Source: Bog-756 sp036511155 | Lineage (GTDB): Bacteria > Actinomycetota > Acidimicrobiia > Acidimicrobiales > RAAP-2 | Length of the DNA: 5,840 nt | Assembly (NCBI GenBank): GCA_036511155.1 | Contig: DATCCR010000208.1 | Span: forward strand, 1-5,840 | Reading direction: 5' to 3' | Shown here: one piece after another, positions 1 to 5,840 of the stretch | Position numbering within the stretch: position 1 is the first letter of the stretch | Layout of the letters: the number at the start of each line of letters is the position of its first letter | Position numbers and translations under genes: made by a program | The notes under the pieces: generated by a model | The model's input: the letters and a program-made list of their open reading frames with translations, nothing else | Database searches by the model: none | What the model was told of the DNA's origin: nothing

Positions 1-844
1 CGACCAGGTAGTCCCGCTGCTCCACCGCCTGGACCAGCGCGTAGCCGATGCCCGGCAGGGCGAAGAGGAGCTCGACGACGAACGTGCCGGCGATCAGGCT
101 GCCGATGTTGATGCCGGCTGCGGCCAGCAGCGAAAAGCTCGATGGCCGGAAGGCGTGGCGCCACATGATCCGCCGGTTGGACAGGCCCTTCGACCGGGCC
201 ATGGTGATGAAGTCCTGCTGCAGCGTGCTGATGAGGTCGGAGCGCAGGAGGCGGAAGTACACGGCGATCGACCCGGCGGTAATGGCCACGGACGGCAGGA
301 TCATCTCGTGGATGTTCTGCGCCGGGTCCTGGAGGAACGGGGTGTATCCGGTGGCCGGGAACCATCCCAGTCCCACGGCGAACACCGCCACCAGGATCGG
401 CGCCACCACGAACGGGGGCAGGGCCAGCAGGCCGAAGGTCGAGGTGGTCGAGATGTTGTCGAGCGGCTGGTTGGGCTTACGGGACACCACCAGGGCCAGC
501 GGGACGGCGATGGCGAAGGCCAGGATCTGGCTGATGACGATCAGCTCGATGGAGACCGGGGCGCCGGTGGCCAGGGTATGGGTGACCGGCTGGTGGTTGA
601 GGTACGAGGTGCCGAGGTTGCCGTGGAATGCGGCGCTCAACCAGATCGTGTACTGGTGCCACAGCGGGAGGTTGAGCCCGAGCTGCTTGAGCAGGATGGC
701 CCGGTTGGCCGCCGTGTCGTTGGCGCCGAGGATCTGGGTCGTGGGGTCGCCCGGGAGGAGGTGGACGAGCATGAAGACCAAGACCGAGATGACGAACGAC
801 ACCACCAGCAGCTGGAGGAACCGCCTGATCAGGTACTTACCCAT
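1..844 (-). CDS. ABC transporter permease, DppB/OppB family (3' end cut by window edge)
   Basis: Inner-membrane permease of a peptide/nickel-type ABC importer; it would form half of the translocation channel with a DppC-type partner. The 281 residues visible begin MGKYLIRRFLQLLVV. The first membrane segment (about 9-30) ends in the LPGDP motif (29-33) typical of DppB proteins. Further hydrophobic segments lie near 100-120, 134-160, 182-200 and 238-260. The EAA-type cytoplasmic loop that contacts the ATPase is at about 214-236 (MARSKGLSNRR, then H230 and P234). A second family hallmark, LPGIGYALVQAVEQRDY, is at 263-279. Family members usually have about 310-340 residues, so only the C-terminus is missing. 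An in-frame TGA lies seven codons upstream of this ATG with no ATG, GTG or TTG between, so the start is well fixed. The Shine-Dalgarno is weak, and the gene follows the binding-protein gene by 30 bp, suggesting translation within one operon mRNA. The substrate cannot be read from the permease. Confidence 0.94.
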   Translation of the reverse strand, partial: MGKYLIRRFLQLLVVSFVISVLVFMLVHLLPGDPTTQILGANDTAANRAILLKQLGLNLPLWHQYTIWLSAAFHGNLGTSYLNHQPVTHTLATGAPVSIELIVISQILAFAIAVPLALVVSRKPNQPLDNISTTSTFGLLALPPFVVAPILVAVFAVGLGWFPATGYTPFLQDPAQNIHEMILPSVAITAGSIAVYFRLLRSDLISTLQQDFITMARSKGLSNRRIMWRHAFRPSSFSLLAAAGINIGSLIAGTFVVELLFALPGIGYALVQAVEQRDYLV

Positions 845-874
845 GTGAACCCCGGAGACCCGTCATCCCCGCCG

Positions 875-2560
875 CTACTTCGACAGCCAGATCGCCGTGG
901 GGCTGAAGATGCCCTCATCGAACGCATACCCCGGCTTGCCGTCGGGCAGGGTCGGATTGGCGAAGTTCTGCACCCGGCTGCTCGCCACTGCAGCGTAGAG
1001 GTACTGCTGGAGCCAGACGTACGGCAGGTCCTTGGACAGTTGCTCGTTGACCGTCTGGTACGCCTTGACCCGGGTGGCCTGGTCGGCGGTATGCCGGCCG
1101 GTCAGCATGTTCTGCTCGATCACCGGATTGGAGTTGCGGGCGAAGTTGAGGCCGATGCTCCCCACCGGGGCCACCGTCGTCGTGCTCCACCAGACGTAGT
1201 TGAGGTCGGGGTTCACGGCGCCGAACTGGGCGGACGTCGCCGCCTGGAACTTCCCGGCGATGAAGTCGCTGACGAGGCTGGCCTGCTCGACCTGGGCAAT
1301 GGTGACATCGAACCCGACCTGGTTCCACATCTGTTGGATGATCTGGACGACCTGGGCCAGCCGGGGGTCGTTGATCGTGAGGAGCTGGATGGTCGGGGTC
1401 CCGTGCAGGGCCTTGTACTGCGAGACGAGCTTCTTGGCGCCGGCCGGGTCGTAGCTCGGAAAGCTGGTCGTGGAGTAGTAGGGGGAGTCGGGCAGGAAGA
1501 GGCCGTGGATGGGCTGGGTGTATCCGGCGCCGAAGACCTTCTGGATCGTGGCCTGGTCGAGGCTCTTGGCCAGGGCCTGGCGGATGGTCAGGTCGTTGGT
1601 CGGGGCGACCACGCAGTTCAGCTGGATGTAGGCCATGGTCGGTTCGCCGATCACCCCGGTGCGGGAGTCGACGAGTTGGTAGTTCGACTGGCCGTCGAAG
1701 CGCTTGATGGTGTTGGGGTCAGCGGAGACGATCATGTCGACACCACCGGTCTTGAGGGTGGCTTCGCGCTGGACGGTGTCGGGAATGGGTCGGAGCGTGA
1801 TCTGGTCCAGGTAGGGGAGGCCCTTCCGCCAGTAGTTGGGGTTCTTGGTGGCGGTGAAGTGGTTGTTGGGCTGCCACTCCTTGTAGACGAACGGGCCGGT
1901 GCCGACCGGAGTCGGGTTGGCGTTCCCGCCCTTGACCTCGTCGATCATGGCCTGGCCGAAGACGAATCCGACCTGGGTGGTGAGTCCGGCGGTGAACGTC
2001 GGGTTCGGCGCGGTGAGCTTGTACTCGACCGTCATGGGCCCGGTGACCGTACAGGACGCCACCTGGGTGAGGGCCTGACCGGTGAGGAGCGACGCCTTGA
2101 GGGCGGCGAAGTTGGAGGCCACCACGGCCGAGGTGAGGTCGGAGCCATCGCTGAACTTGACGTCGGGCCGCAGGGTGAGTGTCCAGGTGTCGAAGGTGGC
2201 ATTCGGGGTGCACGACTGGGCCAGGTTGGGCTGGATGGTCCCGTCGGCGGCGACAGCCATGAGGGTGTCGTAGAGGCAGAAGGCGTAGATGTAGCCACTG
2301 GTGTCCCAGTGGTTGGCCGGAGAGTACAGGCCGTCGATCTCCGCGATCATGCCGACGGTGAGCGATCCCCCCGATACCGGGGTCCCGCTGCCGACCCCAG
2401 GCTTTCCGCCGGAGGCGGAGGTGGAGGAGGATCCGGTCGACGAGGAGGAGCCGCACGCCGCCAGTGCGCTTCCAGCGGCCCCAGCCAGTACGACCGCGCC
2501 CCCGGCGGCGGCCCCCTTGGCGATGAAGGTGCGACGACTGATCCCGTGCTCGTCCGGCAT
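875..2560 (-). CDS. Tat-exported lipoprotein, peptide/nickel-type ABC substrate-binding protein (SBP_bac_5, DppA/OppA family)
   Basis: Extracytoplasmic solute receptor that captures a ligand, usually a peptide but also nickel or other small molecules in this family, and hands it to the neighbouring DppB-type permease. The 561-residue protein starts with a twin-arginine signal (SRRTFIAKG, 8-16), a hydrophobic stretch (17-34) and a lipobox LAAC with Cys36 as the predicted lipidated residue. A Ser/Gly-rich linker (37-65) follows, as is common for surface-tethered lipoproteins. The mature domain shows the cluster C layout: GGSLTVGM (64-71), FSDGSDLTSAVV (136-147), VGTGPFVYKEW (219-229), NPNYWRKGLPYLDQI (240-254), a RQAL helix (327-330) and a C-terminal lobe to 561. 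C117 and C170 are non-lipid cysteines that might pair; this is a guess. The frame stays open upstream to about 3091, but an SD GGGGGAG five bases before the ATG and the immediately following Tat signal fix the start at 2560. The extension would run antisense into the glycosyltransferase gene. Ligand unknown. Confidence 0.95.
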   Translation of the reverse strand: MPDEHGISRRTFIAKGAAAGGAVVLAGAAGSALAACGSSSSTGSSSTSASGGKPGVGSGTPVSGGSLTVGMIAEIDGLYSPANHWDTSGYIYAFCLYDTLMAVAADGTIQPNLAQSCTPNATFDTWTLTLRPDVKFSDGSDLTSAVVASNFAALKASLLTGQALTQVASCTVTGPMTVEYKLTAPNPTFTAGLTTQVGFVFGQAMIDEVKGGNANPTPVGTGPFVYKEWQPNNHFTATKNPNYWRKGLPYLDQITLRPIPDTVQREATLKTGGVDMIVSADPNTIKRFDGQSNYQLVDSRTGVIGEPTMAYIQLNCVVAPTNDLTIRQALAKSLDQATIQKVFGAGYTQPIHGLFLPDSPYYSTTSFPSYDPAGAKKLVSQYKALHGTPTIQLLTINDPRLAQVVQIIQQMWNQVGFDVTIAQVEQASLVSDFIAGKFQAATSAQFGAVNPDLNYVWWSTTTVAPVGSIGLNFARNSNPVIEQNMLTGRHTADQATRVKAYQTVNEQLSKDLPYVWLQQYLYAAVASSRVQNFANPTLPDGKPGYAFDEGIFSPTAIWLSK

Positions 2561-2565
2561 GCAAA

Positions 2566-2572
2566 CTCCCCC
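2566..2572 (-). promoter_or_regulatory. Shine-Dalgarno of the binding-protein gene
   Basis: On the minus strand GGGGGAG lies five bases before the ATG at 2560. This site decides the start, because the same frame is open for another 177 codons upstream. A second copy of the heptamer occurs on the minus strand at 2629-2635 without a usable start behind it. Confidence 0.8.
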
Positions 2573-2586
2573 GATTGCGTTCGTGC

Positions 2587-2604
2587 GGTCACCCGAGAGT
2601 GACC
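2587..2604. repeat. Perfect 6-6-6 inverted repeat, candidate operator or leader hairpin
   Basis: GGTCAC, six bases (CCGAGA), GTGACC: both arms match perfectly. It lies 27-44 bp upstream of the binding-protein start, between the SD and the predicted promoter. It could be bound by a dimeric regulator as DNA, or fold as a six-pair stem with a six-base loop in the leader RNA. The symmetry is visible; the function is inferred. Confidence 0.5.
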
Positions 2605-2613
2605 TTGTGTCGT

Positions 2614-2628
2614 CCGCTGATCCAGCGG
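2614..2628. repeat. Perfect 6-3-6 inverted repeat, candidate leader hairpin
   Basis: CCGCTG, three bases (ATC), CAGCGG: a perfect six-pair stem with a three-base loop on either strand. It is only 9 bp from the 2587-2604 dyad, so the two could form tandem hairpins in the binding-protein leader. In minus-strand orientation the upstream arm directly follows the second GGGGGAG heptamer. There is no U-tract, so it does not look like an intrinsic terminator. Confidence 0.45.
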
Positions 2629-2682
2629 CTCCCCCAACGGACTCCTGAACTGCTGGCTCTGACTCTGCCACAGCGGGAGAGG

Positions 2683-2710
2683 ACCGTGGGCGCACAGTAG
2701 TGCCCACGGT
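2683..2710. promoter_or_regulatory. Perfect 9-bp inverted repeat with 10-bp spacer, candidate repressor operator
   Basis: ACCGTGGGC at 2683-2691 and its exact reverse complement GCCCACGGT at 2702-2710 are separated by ten bases. The 28-bp layout fits a homodimeric transcription factor. Its centre coincides with a candidate minus-strand -10 hexamer (2694-2699), the usual place for a repressor to block RNA polymerase. It lies between two divergent operons and could affect either. No regulator gene is visible in the window, so the factor is unknown. An RNA stem is also possible. Confidence 0.55.
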
Positions 2711-2722
2711 GGCCGCGGTCCA
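2694..2722 (-). promoter_or_regulatory. Candidate sigma-70-type promoter for the importer operon
   Basis: On the minus strand TGGACC (2717-2722) and TACTGT (2694-2699) are separated by exactly 17 bp. The -35 matches TTGACA at four of six positions, and the -10 fits the loose TANNNT pattern of actinobacterial promoters. Transcription would begin near 2687, giving a leader of about 125 bases that carries both smaller dyads. The match is modest and rests partly on its placement inside the 9-bp inverted repeat. Confidence 0.35.
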
Positions 2723-2773
2723 CGCAACGGGTGCGGATGCAGCCCCCGGGTCCGTGCATCCGGGCGGCCTGGG

Positions 2774-2779
2774 TACCAT
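2774..2779 (+). promoter_or_regulatory. Candidate -10 element for a leaderless glycosyltransferase transcript
   Basis: TACCAT fits TANNNT and is followed by seven bases and then an in-frame ATG at 2787. This spacing is typical of leaderless transcripts, which are common in actinobacteria. No good -35 is seen about 17 bp upstream. If real, it places the protein start at 2787 rather than 2778. Confidence 0.25.
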
Positions 2780-4490
2780 GCCAGCCATGGATGCCGCACC
2801 CCCAGGACCGAGTGTGTCGGTCGACGCGCCCGAGGAGGCCGTGACGACGGCCGACCCCACCGTCAACGGGCGGTCGGCCGCCGACCCGACCGACCCGCAC
2901 CCTTCGGACGCCGGCGTCGGGGCGGACGATCCGGAGGGCCCGCCGTTCTCGCGCACGACGCTGGTGCTCATCGGCGTGGGCGCCGTCCTCGCCGTGGCGG
3001 CCGGGCTGGTCCTGCGCTTCTGGACCCGATCCGACCTCTGGCTCGACGAGGCCCTGACCGTCGACATCGCCCGCCTCCCCGTCCACGACATCCCGGCGTA
3101 TCTGAAGCGCGACGGGGCGCCGCCGCTGTTCTACGTCCTCCTGCACTTCTGGACCGGGGTGTTCGGCAACTCCGACGTGGCCGTGCGGTCGCTGGCCGGG
3201 GTGTTCGGTGTCGCCACGATCCCGTTGGCCTGGCTGGCCGGGCAACGTCTCGGCGGCCGTACCGGTGCCTGGGCCGCCATGCTGCTGGTGGCCACCTCGC
3301 CCTTCGCCGTCCGCTACGACACCGAGGCGCGGATGTACTCGTTGGTGGCTCTGTTGACCGTGCTGGGCTTCCTCGCCCTCGACCGGGCCCTGCGGGCCCC
3401 CCGGGCCGGCAACCTGGTGGCGGTGGCCGCCGTCACGGGCCTGCTCCTCTACTCCCACTACTGGTCCGTCTACCTGTTGGGCACCACCATGCTCTGGCTG
3501 GCGTTCCAGGCCTGGCGGGGCCGCCCGGAGTGGCGCCGGGGCGCACGCTCCGCACTGGTGGCCGCCATGGTCGGCTGCCTCACCTTCGTGCCCTGGTTGC
3601 CGATCTTCCTCTTCCAGTCGAAGCACACCGGGACGCCGTGGGCCACTCCGGCCAGCTTCGCCGCCATGGTCAACGCCGTGGCGTCGTTCGCCGGGGGCAG
3701 CACCAGCCAGGGCCGGGCCCTCGCCCTCCTCTTCTTCGCCCTGACCGGACTCGGGCTGTTCGGCCTGGCCACCGACCGCCTCCACATCGACCTCGACATC
3801 CGCACCCGTCCCCTCGGCCGCCCACTGGCCGTGGTCGTGCTGGGCACGCTGGCCGCCGCCATCGTCGGCGGCCTGGCCTCCAACAGTGCCTTCGACGCCC
3901 GCTACGCCTCCGTGGTGTTCATCCCGCTGATCCTGATGGTCTCGCTCGGGCTGACCGTCTTCCAGGACCGCCACGTGCGGGCGGGCGTGCTGGCCCTGGC
4001 CATGGCACTGGGTGTGGCCGCGTCGGTGCCCAACGTCATCACCAACCGGACCCAGGCCGGCGAGGTGGCGGCGGCCATCGCCGCCACCGGGAAGCCGGGC
4101 GACGTGGTGGCCTACTGCCCGGACCAGCTCGCACCGGCGGTCGACCGACTGCTGCCCGCCGGCCGCTACCAGCAGGTGACCTTCCCGCGGGGCACGGGCC
4201 CGGCCTTCGTCAACTGGGTGGACTACGCCGACGCCGTGCGCAACGCCTCGCCGGTCACCTTCGCCCAGCAGGTCGAGGCCCTGGCGAAGGGCGGCCATCA
4301 GATCTACATGGTGTGGGCACCCGCCTACCAGGCCTTCGGCATCAAGTGCGAGGGGGTCGTCCAGACACTGCAGGGGAGTCTCGACGCGCACGGCAACCTC
4401 AACTACCACTCGACCGGGCTGGTGGTCGGTGACGACAAGAGCTTCTACCAGCCGATGTCGCTGGTCCGCCTGACGCCGAGCGGGTCCTGA
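2778..4490 (+). CDS. GT-C membrane glycosyltransferase, GT39/PMT-ArnT-like
   Basis: Predicted integral-membrane glycosyltransferase that would transfer a sugar from a polyprenyl-phosphate donor to an acceptor on the outer face of the membrane. From the ATG at 2778 it has 570 residues. A Pro/Asp/Ala-rich, probably disordered cytoplasmic tail (1-57) precedes the first membrane span (about 60-81). Then comes LWLDEA with D90-E91, the position of the catalytic acid in the first outer loop of GT-C enzymes, followed by GAPPLFYVLLHFW (113-125) and RYDTEARMYSL (179-189), all typical of the GT39-like family. About ten hydrophobic segments run to residue 418, including ARYASVVFIPL (374-384). The last 150 residues are mostly hydrophilic and form a likely extracytoplasmic domain with C447 and C524. 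Three starts are possible: GTG 2700 (inside the 9-bp inverted repeat, without a well-spaced SD), ATG 2778 and ATG 2787. I prefer 2778 or 2787. It is followed after 5 bp by a second GT-C gene. Donor and acceptor are unknown. Confidence 0.85.
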   Translation: MPAMDAAPPGPSVSVDAPEEAVTTADPTVNGRSAADPTDPHPSDAGVGADDPEGPPFSRTTLVLIGVGAVLAVAAGLVLRFWTRSDLWLDEALTVDIARLPVHDIPAYLKRDGAPPLFYVLLHFWTGVFGNSDVAVRSLAGVFGVATIPLAWLAGQRLGGRTGAWAAMLLVATSPFAVRYDTEARMYSLVALLTVLGFLALDRALRAPRAGNLVAVAAVTGLLLYSHYWSVYLLGTTMLWLAFQAWRGRPEWRRGARSALVAAMVGCLTFVPWLPIFLFQSKHTGTPWATPASFAAMVNAVASFAGGSTSQGRALALLFFALTGLGLFGLATDRLHIDLDIRTRPLGRPLAVVVLGTLAAAIVGGLASNSAFDARYASVVFIPLILMVSLGLTVFQDRHVRAGVLALAMALGVAASVPNVITNRTQAGEVAAAIAATGKPGDVVAYCPDQLAPAVDRLLPAGRYQQVTFPRGTGPAFVNWVDYADAVRNASPVTFAQQVEALAKGGHQIYMVWAPAYQAFGIKCEGVVQTLQGSLDAHGNLNYHSTGLVVGDDKSFYQPMSLVRLTPSGS

Positions 4491-4495
4491 CCGAG

Positions 4496-5698
4496 GTGAC
4501 CGCGGGGTTCCCGGCGCCACCGGTCGAGCCGGACGTCACCGCCCTTCCGTGGGCGCCCCGCCGCCACCTCGCCCTCGCCGGCCGGGCCGTCCTCGAGGTG
4601 CTCCCTGCCTGGGTGGTGGCCCGGATCCTGGTGGCCGGGGCGCTCGTGGTCGCCCACCTGTCGGTCCGCTCGGTCCGGCCCGGCAACCCGACGGCCCTCC
4701 AACGGGTCCACGACGGTCTGCTCGGGTGGGACGCCGGGTGGTACCGCGCCATCGGCGACCACGGGTATGTGGCCGCCGGGCGCCAGGCGCTCCGCTTCTT
4801 CCCTCTCTACCCCGTGCTCGGGCGGGGCCTCGGCCACGTGCCCGGACTCGGCATCGGCCCGGCGCTCGTGGTGGTGGCCAACGTCGCGTCGTTGCTGGCC
4901 ATGGCTGGGCTGGTGCTGCTCGTTCGCCACGACCAGGGGGACATCCACCGCGGAGGCGACGCACTGGCCCGCCGTTCGGTGTGGCTGCTCGCCCTCGCCC
5001 CGTCGGCGTACGCGCTGACCCTGGCCTACGCCGATGCCGTCCTCCTCCTCTGCGTGGTGGTCGTCTTCCTCGGCATCCGCACCGACCGGTGGTGGTGGGC
5101 GGCGGCGGCCGGCCTGGCCGCCGGCGCCGTCCGCCCGGTGGGCGTACTGCTCCTGGTGCCGGTGGCCGTCGAGCTCTGGTCGCGGCGCCACCAGCTCTCG
5201 GGTGTCCGCCCGTGGGGCGCGGGCGTGGCCACCCTGGTGGCGCCGGTGGTCGGCGTCGGTGCCTACCTGGCCTGGGTGGGCCACGTCTTCCACGACGTCT
5301 GGCTGCCCTTCACCGTCCAACAGCAGTCCGGCCACCGGGGCCGGCTCGCCGCCCCCTTCGACGCCATGTGGCACGACAGCGTCGACGCCCTCCACGGCCA
5401 CCATCTGGGCAGCGCCCTGCACATCCCCTGGGTACTGGTCTGCGTGGCCTTGGCCGTGGTCGCCTGGCGGCGCCTGCCGAGGTCGTACGCGGCGTTCTCG
5501 GTGGCGGTACTCGTCGTGTCGTTGAGCAGTGCCAACCTGGACTCGTTCGAGCGCTACGCCCTCGGGGCCTTCCCCCTGGTGGTGGCGGCATCGACCTGCA
5601 CGTCCCGCCGCCCGGTGGAGCTGGTGGTCCTGGTGGCCTCGGGTGCCGCCATGGCCGGCTACGCCACGTTGGCCTTCCTCGGCATCGTGGTGCCGTAA
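4496..5698 (+). CDS. GT-C membrane mannosyltransferase-like protein (PIG-V/GT76-like)
   Basis: Predicted multi-spanning glycosyltransferase of 400 residues. The order of motifs matches bacterial relatives of PIG-V, the eukaryotic GPI mannosyltransferase 2: GWDAGWYRAIGDHGY (77-91, with D79 as the likely catalytic acid after the first span), FFPLYPVLGR (101-110), LAPSAYALTLAYADAVLLL (167-185), GLAAGAVRPVGVLLLVP (206-222) and SFERYALGAFPL (350-361). Hydrophobic segments lie near 33-57, 121-144, 162-192, 200-226, 241-262, 310-323, 331-346, 355-367 and 374-399. By family analogy it would move mannose from a polyprenyl-phosphate donor onto an envelope lipid, glycan or protein; neither donor nor acceptor can be read here. 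It begins with GTG five bases after the preceding TGA, with only a weak GAG-type ribosome site, so translational coupling with the upstream glycosyltransferase is likely. No other start near the gene boundary fits better. Confidence 0.83.
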   Translation: MTAGFPAPPVEPDVTALPWAPRRHLALAGRAVLEVLPAWVVARILVAGALVVAHLSVRSVRPGNPTALQRVHDGLLGWDAGWYRAIGDHGYVAAGRQALRFFPLYPVLGRGLGHVPGLGIGPALVVVANVASLLAMAGLVLLVRHDQGDIHRGGDALARRSVWLLALAPSAYALTLAYADAVLLLCVVVVFLGIRTDRWWWAAAAGLAAGAVRPVGVLLLVPVAVELWSRRHQLSGVRPWGAGVATLVAPVVGVGAYLAWVGHVFHDVWLPFTVQQQSGHRGRLAAPFDAMWHDSVDALHGHHLGSALHIPWVLVCVALAVVAWRRLPRSYAAFSVAVLVVSLSSANLDSFERYALGAFPLVVAASTCTSRRPVELVVLVASGAAMAGYATLAFLGIVVP

Positions 5699-5707
5699 GC
5701 GACGCCG

Positions 5708-5750
5708 CCCCAGGTCCCGCCCCTCGACCACCCCCCGCCCACGCCGACCC
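5708..5750 (-). other. Run of G-tracts with quadruplex-forming pattern (minus strand)
   Basis: The plus strand has C-tracts at 5708-5711, 5716-5718, 5720-5723, 5731-5736, 5738-5740 and 5748-5750, separated by 4, 1, 7, 1 and 7 bases. The minus strand therefore has six G-tracts of at least three, all within the G3+N1-7 quadruplex rule. It begins 10 bp after the glycosyltransferase stop and abuts the hairpin at 5749-5768. The pattern is visible; folding is inferred, and GC-rich DNA produces such runs by chance. Confidence 0.4.
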
Positions 5751-5768
5751 TCGGCGGTTCCGCCGGGG
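5749..5768. terminator. GC hairpin, possible terminator after the glycosyltransferase operon
   Basis: CGGCG at 5752-5756 pairs with CGCCG at 5761-5765 around GTTC. As plus-strand RNA the stem extends outward through a U-G pair and two C-G pairs, giving about eight pairs. It lies about 50 bases after the last stop codon. No U-tract follows, so a classical intrinsic terminator is not supported. U-poor hairpins are often seen at operon ends in high-GC actinobacteria. Confidence 0.35.
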
Positions 5769-5783
5769 ACACCGGGGGAGCCA

Positions 5784-5840
5784 CTATCCTGCCGGGCGCA
5801 GGGCGTTGCCGATGCTCCTCCTCGCCACTGGCGGGAGGGG
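5784..5840 (-). CDS. Possible 3' end of a convergent gene, product unknown
   Basis: Reading the minus strand inward from the right edge, one frame gives 18 codons (PLPPVARRSIGNALRPAG) followed by TAG at 5784-5786. The codons are GC-rich at third positions, and the hairpin at 5749-5768 would then sit between two converging genes, which is a common layout. The segment is too short to recognise or to prove coding. The alternative is a plus-strand start at ATG 5812 (MLLLATGGR), which lacks a clear ribosome site. I cannot decide between these or non-coding sequence. Confidence 0.25.
   Translation of the reverse strand, partial: PLPPVARRSIGNALRPAG

Noticed and set aside
155..2602. 815-codon plus-strand open frame across both importer genes
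   Set aside because: It is antisense to two clearly recognisable proteins. Its translation is rich in Gly, Arg, Asp, Glu, Val and His without domain motifs, as expected when GC-rich third codon positions suppress stops on the opposite strand.
2614..2628. Intrinsic terminator in the divergent intergenic region
   Set aside because: The stem is only six pairs with no U-tract on either strand, and no gene ends nearby because both flanking genes start here.
2561..3091. 177-residue N-terminal extension of the binding protein
   Set aside because: A Tat signal follows the ATG at 2560 directly and a good ribosome site precedes it. An export signal buried at residue 180 would not work, and the extension would overlap the divergent glycosyltransferase.
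2589..4520. 643-codon minus-strand open frame opposite the GT39-like gene
   Set aside because: The translation is low-complexity (Gly, His, Gln, Arg, Glu) with no hydrophobic core or motif, and it is antisense to a well-supported membrane protein gene.
4445..5731. 428-codon minus-strand open frame opposite the PIG-V-like gene
   Set aside because: It is an antisense shadow: no recognisable motif, biased composition, and the plus strand carries ordered family motifs over the whole length.
5781..5840. tRNA or other small RNA gene at the right edge
   Set aside because: There is a small CCTGC/GCAGG stem at 5788-5802, but no TPsiC-like arm, acceptor stem or other recognisable RNA signature in the bases available.

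Overview
This 5.84 kb window is very GC-rich, with strong G/C preference at third codon positions and long open antisense frames as a by-product. The protein types fit a high-GC actinobacterium. I suspect Acidimicrobiia or a relative, but no marker gene here settles the lineage.

Left half (1-2560, minus strand): the first two genes of a peptide/nickel-type ABC importer operon. A Tat-exported lipoprotein binding protein of the SBP_bac_5 (DppA/OppA) family is followed after 30 bp by a DppB-type permease. The permease runs off the left edge, so its last few dozen residues are missing. The second permease (DppC type) and the ATPases would be expected beyond position 1.

Middle (2561-2777): a 217-bp divergent intergenic region with more structure than any other non-coding stretch here. 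It holds a perfect 9-bp inverted repeat with a 10-bp spacer (2683-2710), centred on a plausible -10 element for the importer operon. Two further perfect 6-bp dyads (2587-2604 and 2614-2628) lie in what would be the leader of the binding-protein mRNA. A strong Shine-Dalgarno sequence fixes the binding-protein start at 2560.

Right half (2778-5698, plus strand): two multi-spanning GT-C type glycosyltransferases, 5 bp apart and almost certainly cotranscribed. The first resembles the GT39/PMT-ArnT superfamily (LWLDEA motif); the second resembles PIG-V/GT76 mannosyltransferases (GWDAGWY and FFPLYP motifs). Both would use lipid-linked sugar donors on the outer face of the membrane to modify an envelope glycan, lipid or protein. 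The acceptor cannot be read from the sequence.

Right edge (5699-5840): a C-rich stretch whose minus strand has six closely spaced G-tracts, then a GC hairpin, then a possible 3' end of a convergent minus-strand gene. I see no mobile element, CRISPR array, tRNA or rRNA, and no convincing sign of a new multi-gene system. The most useful lead is the operator-like architecture between the divergent operons.
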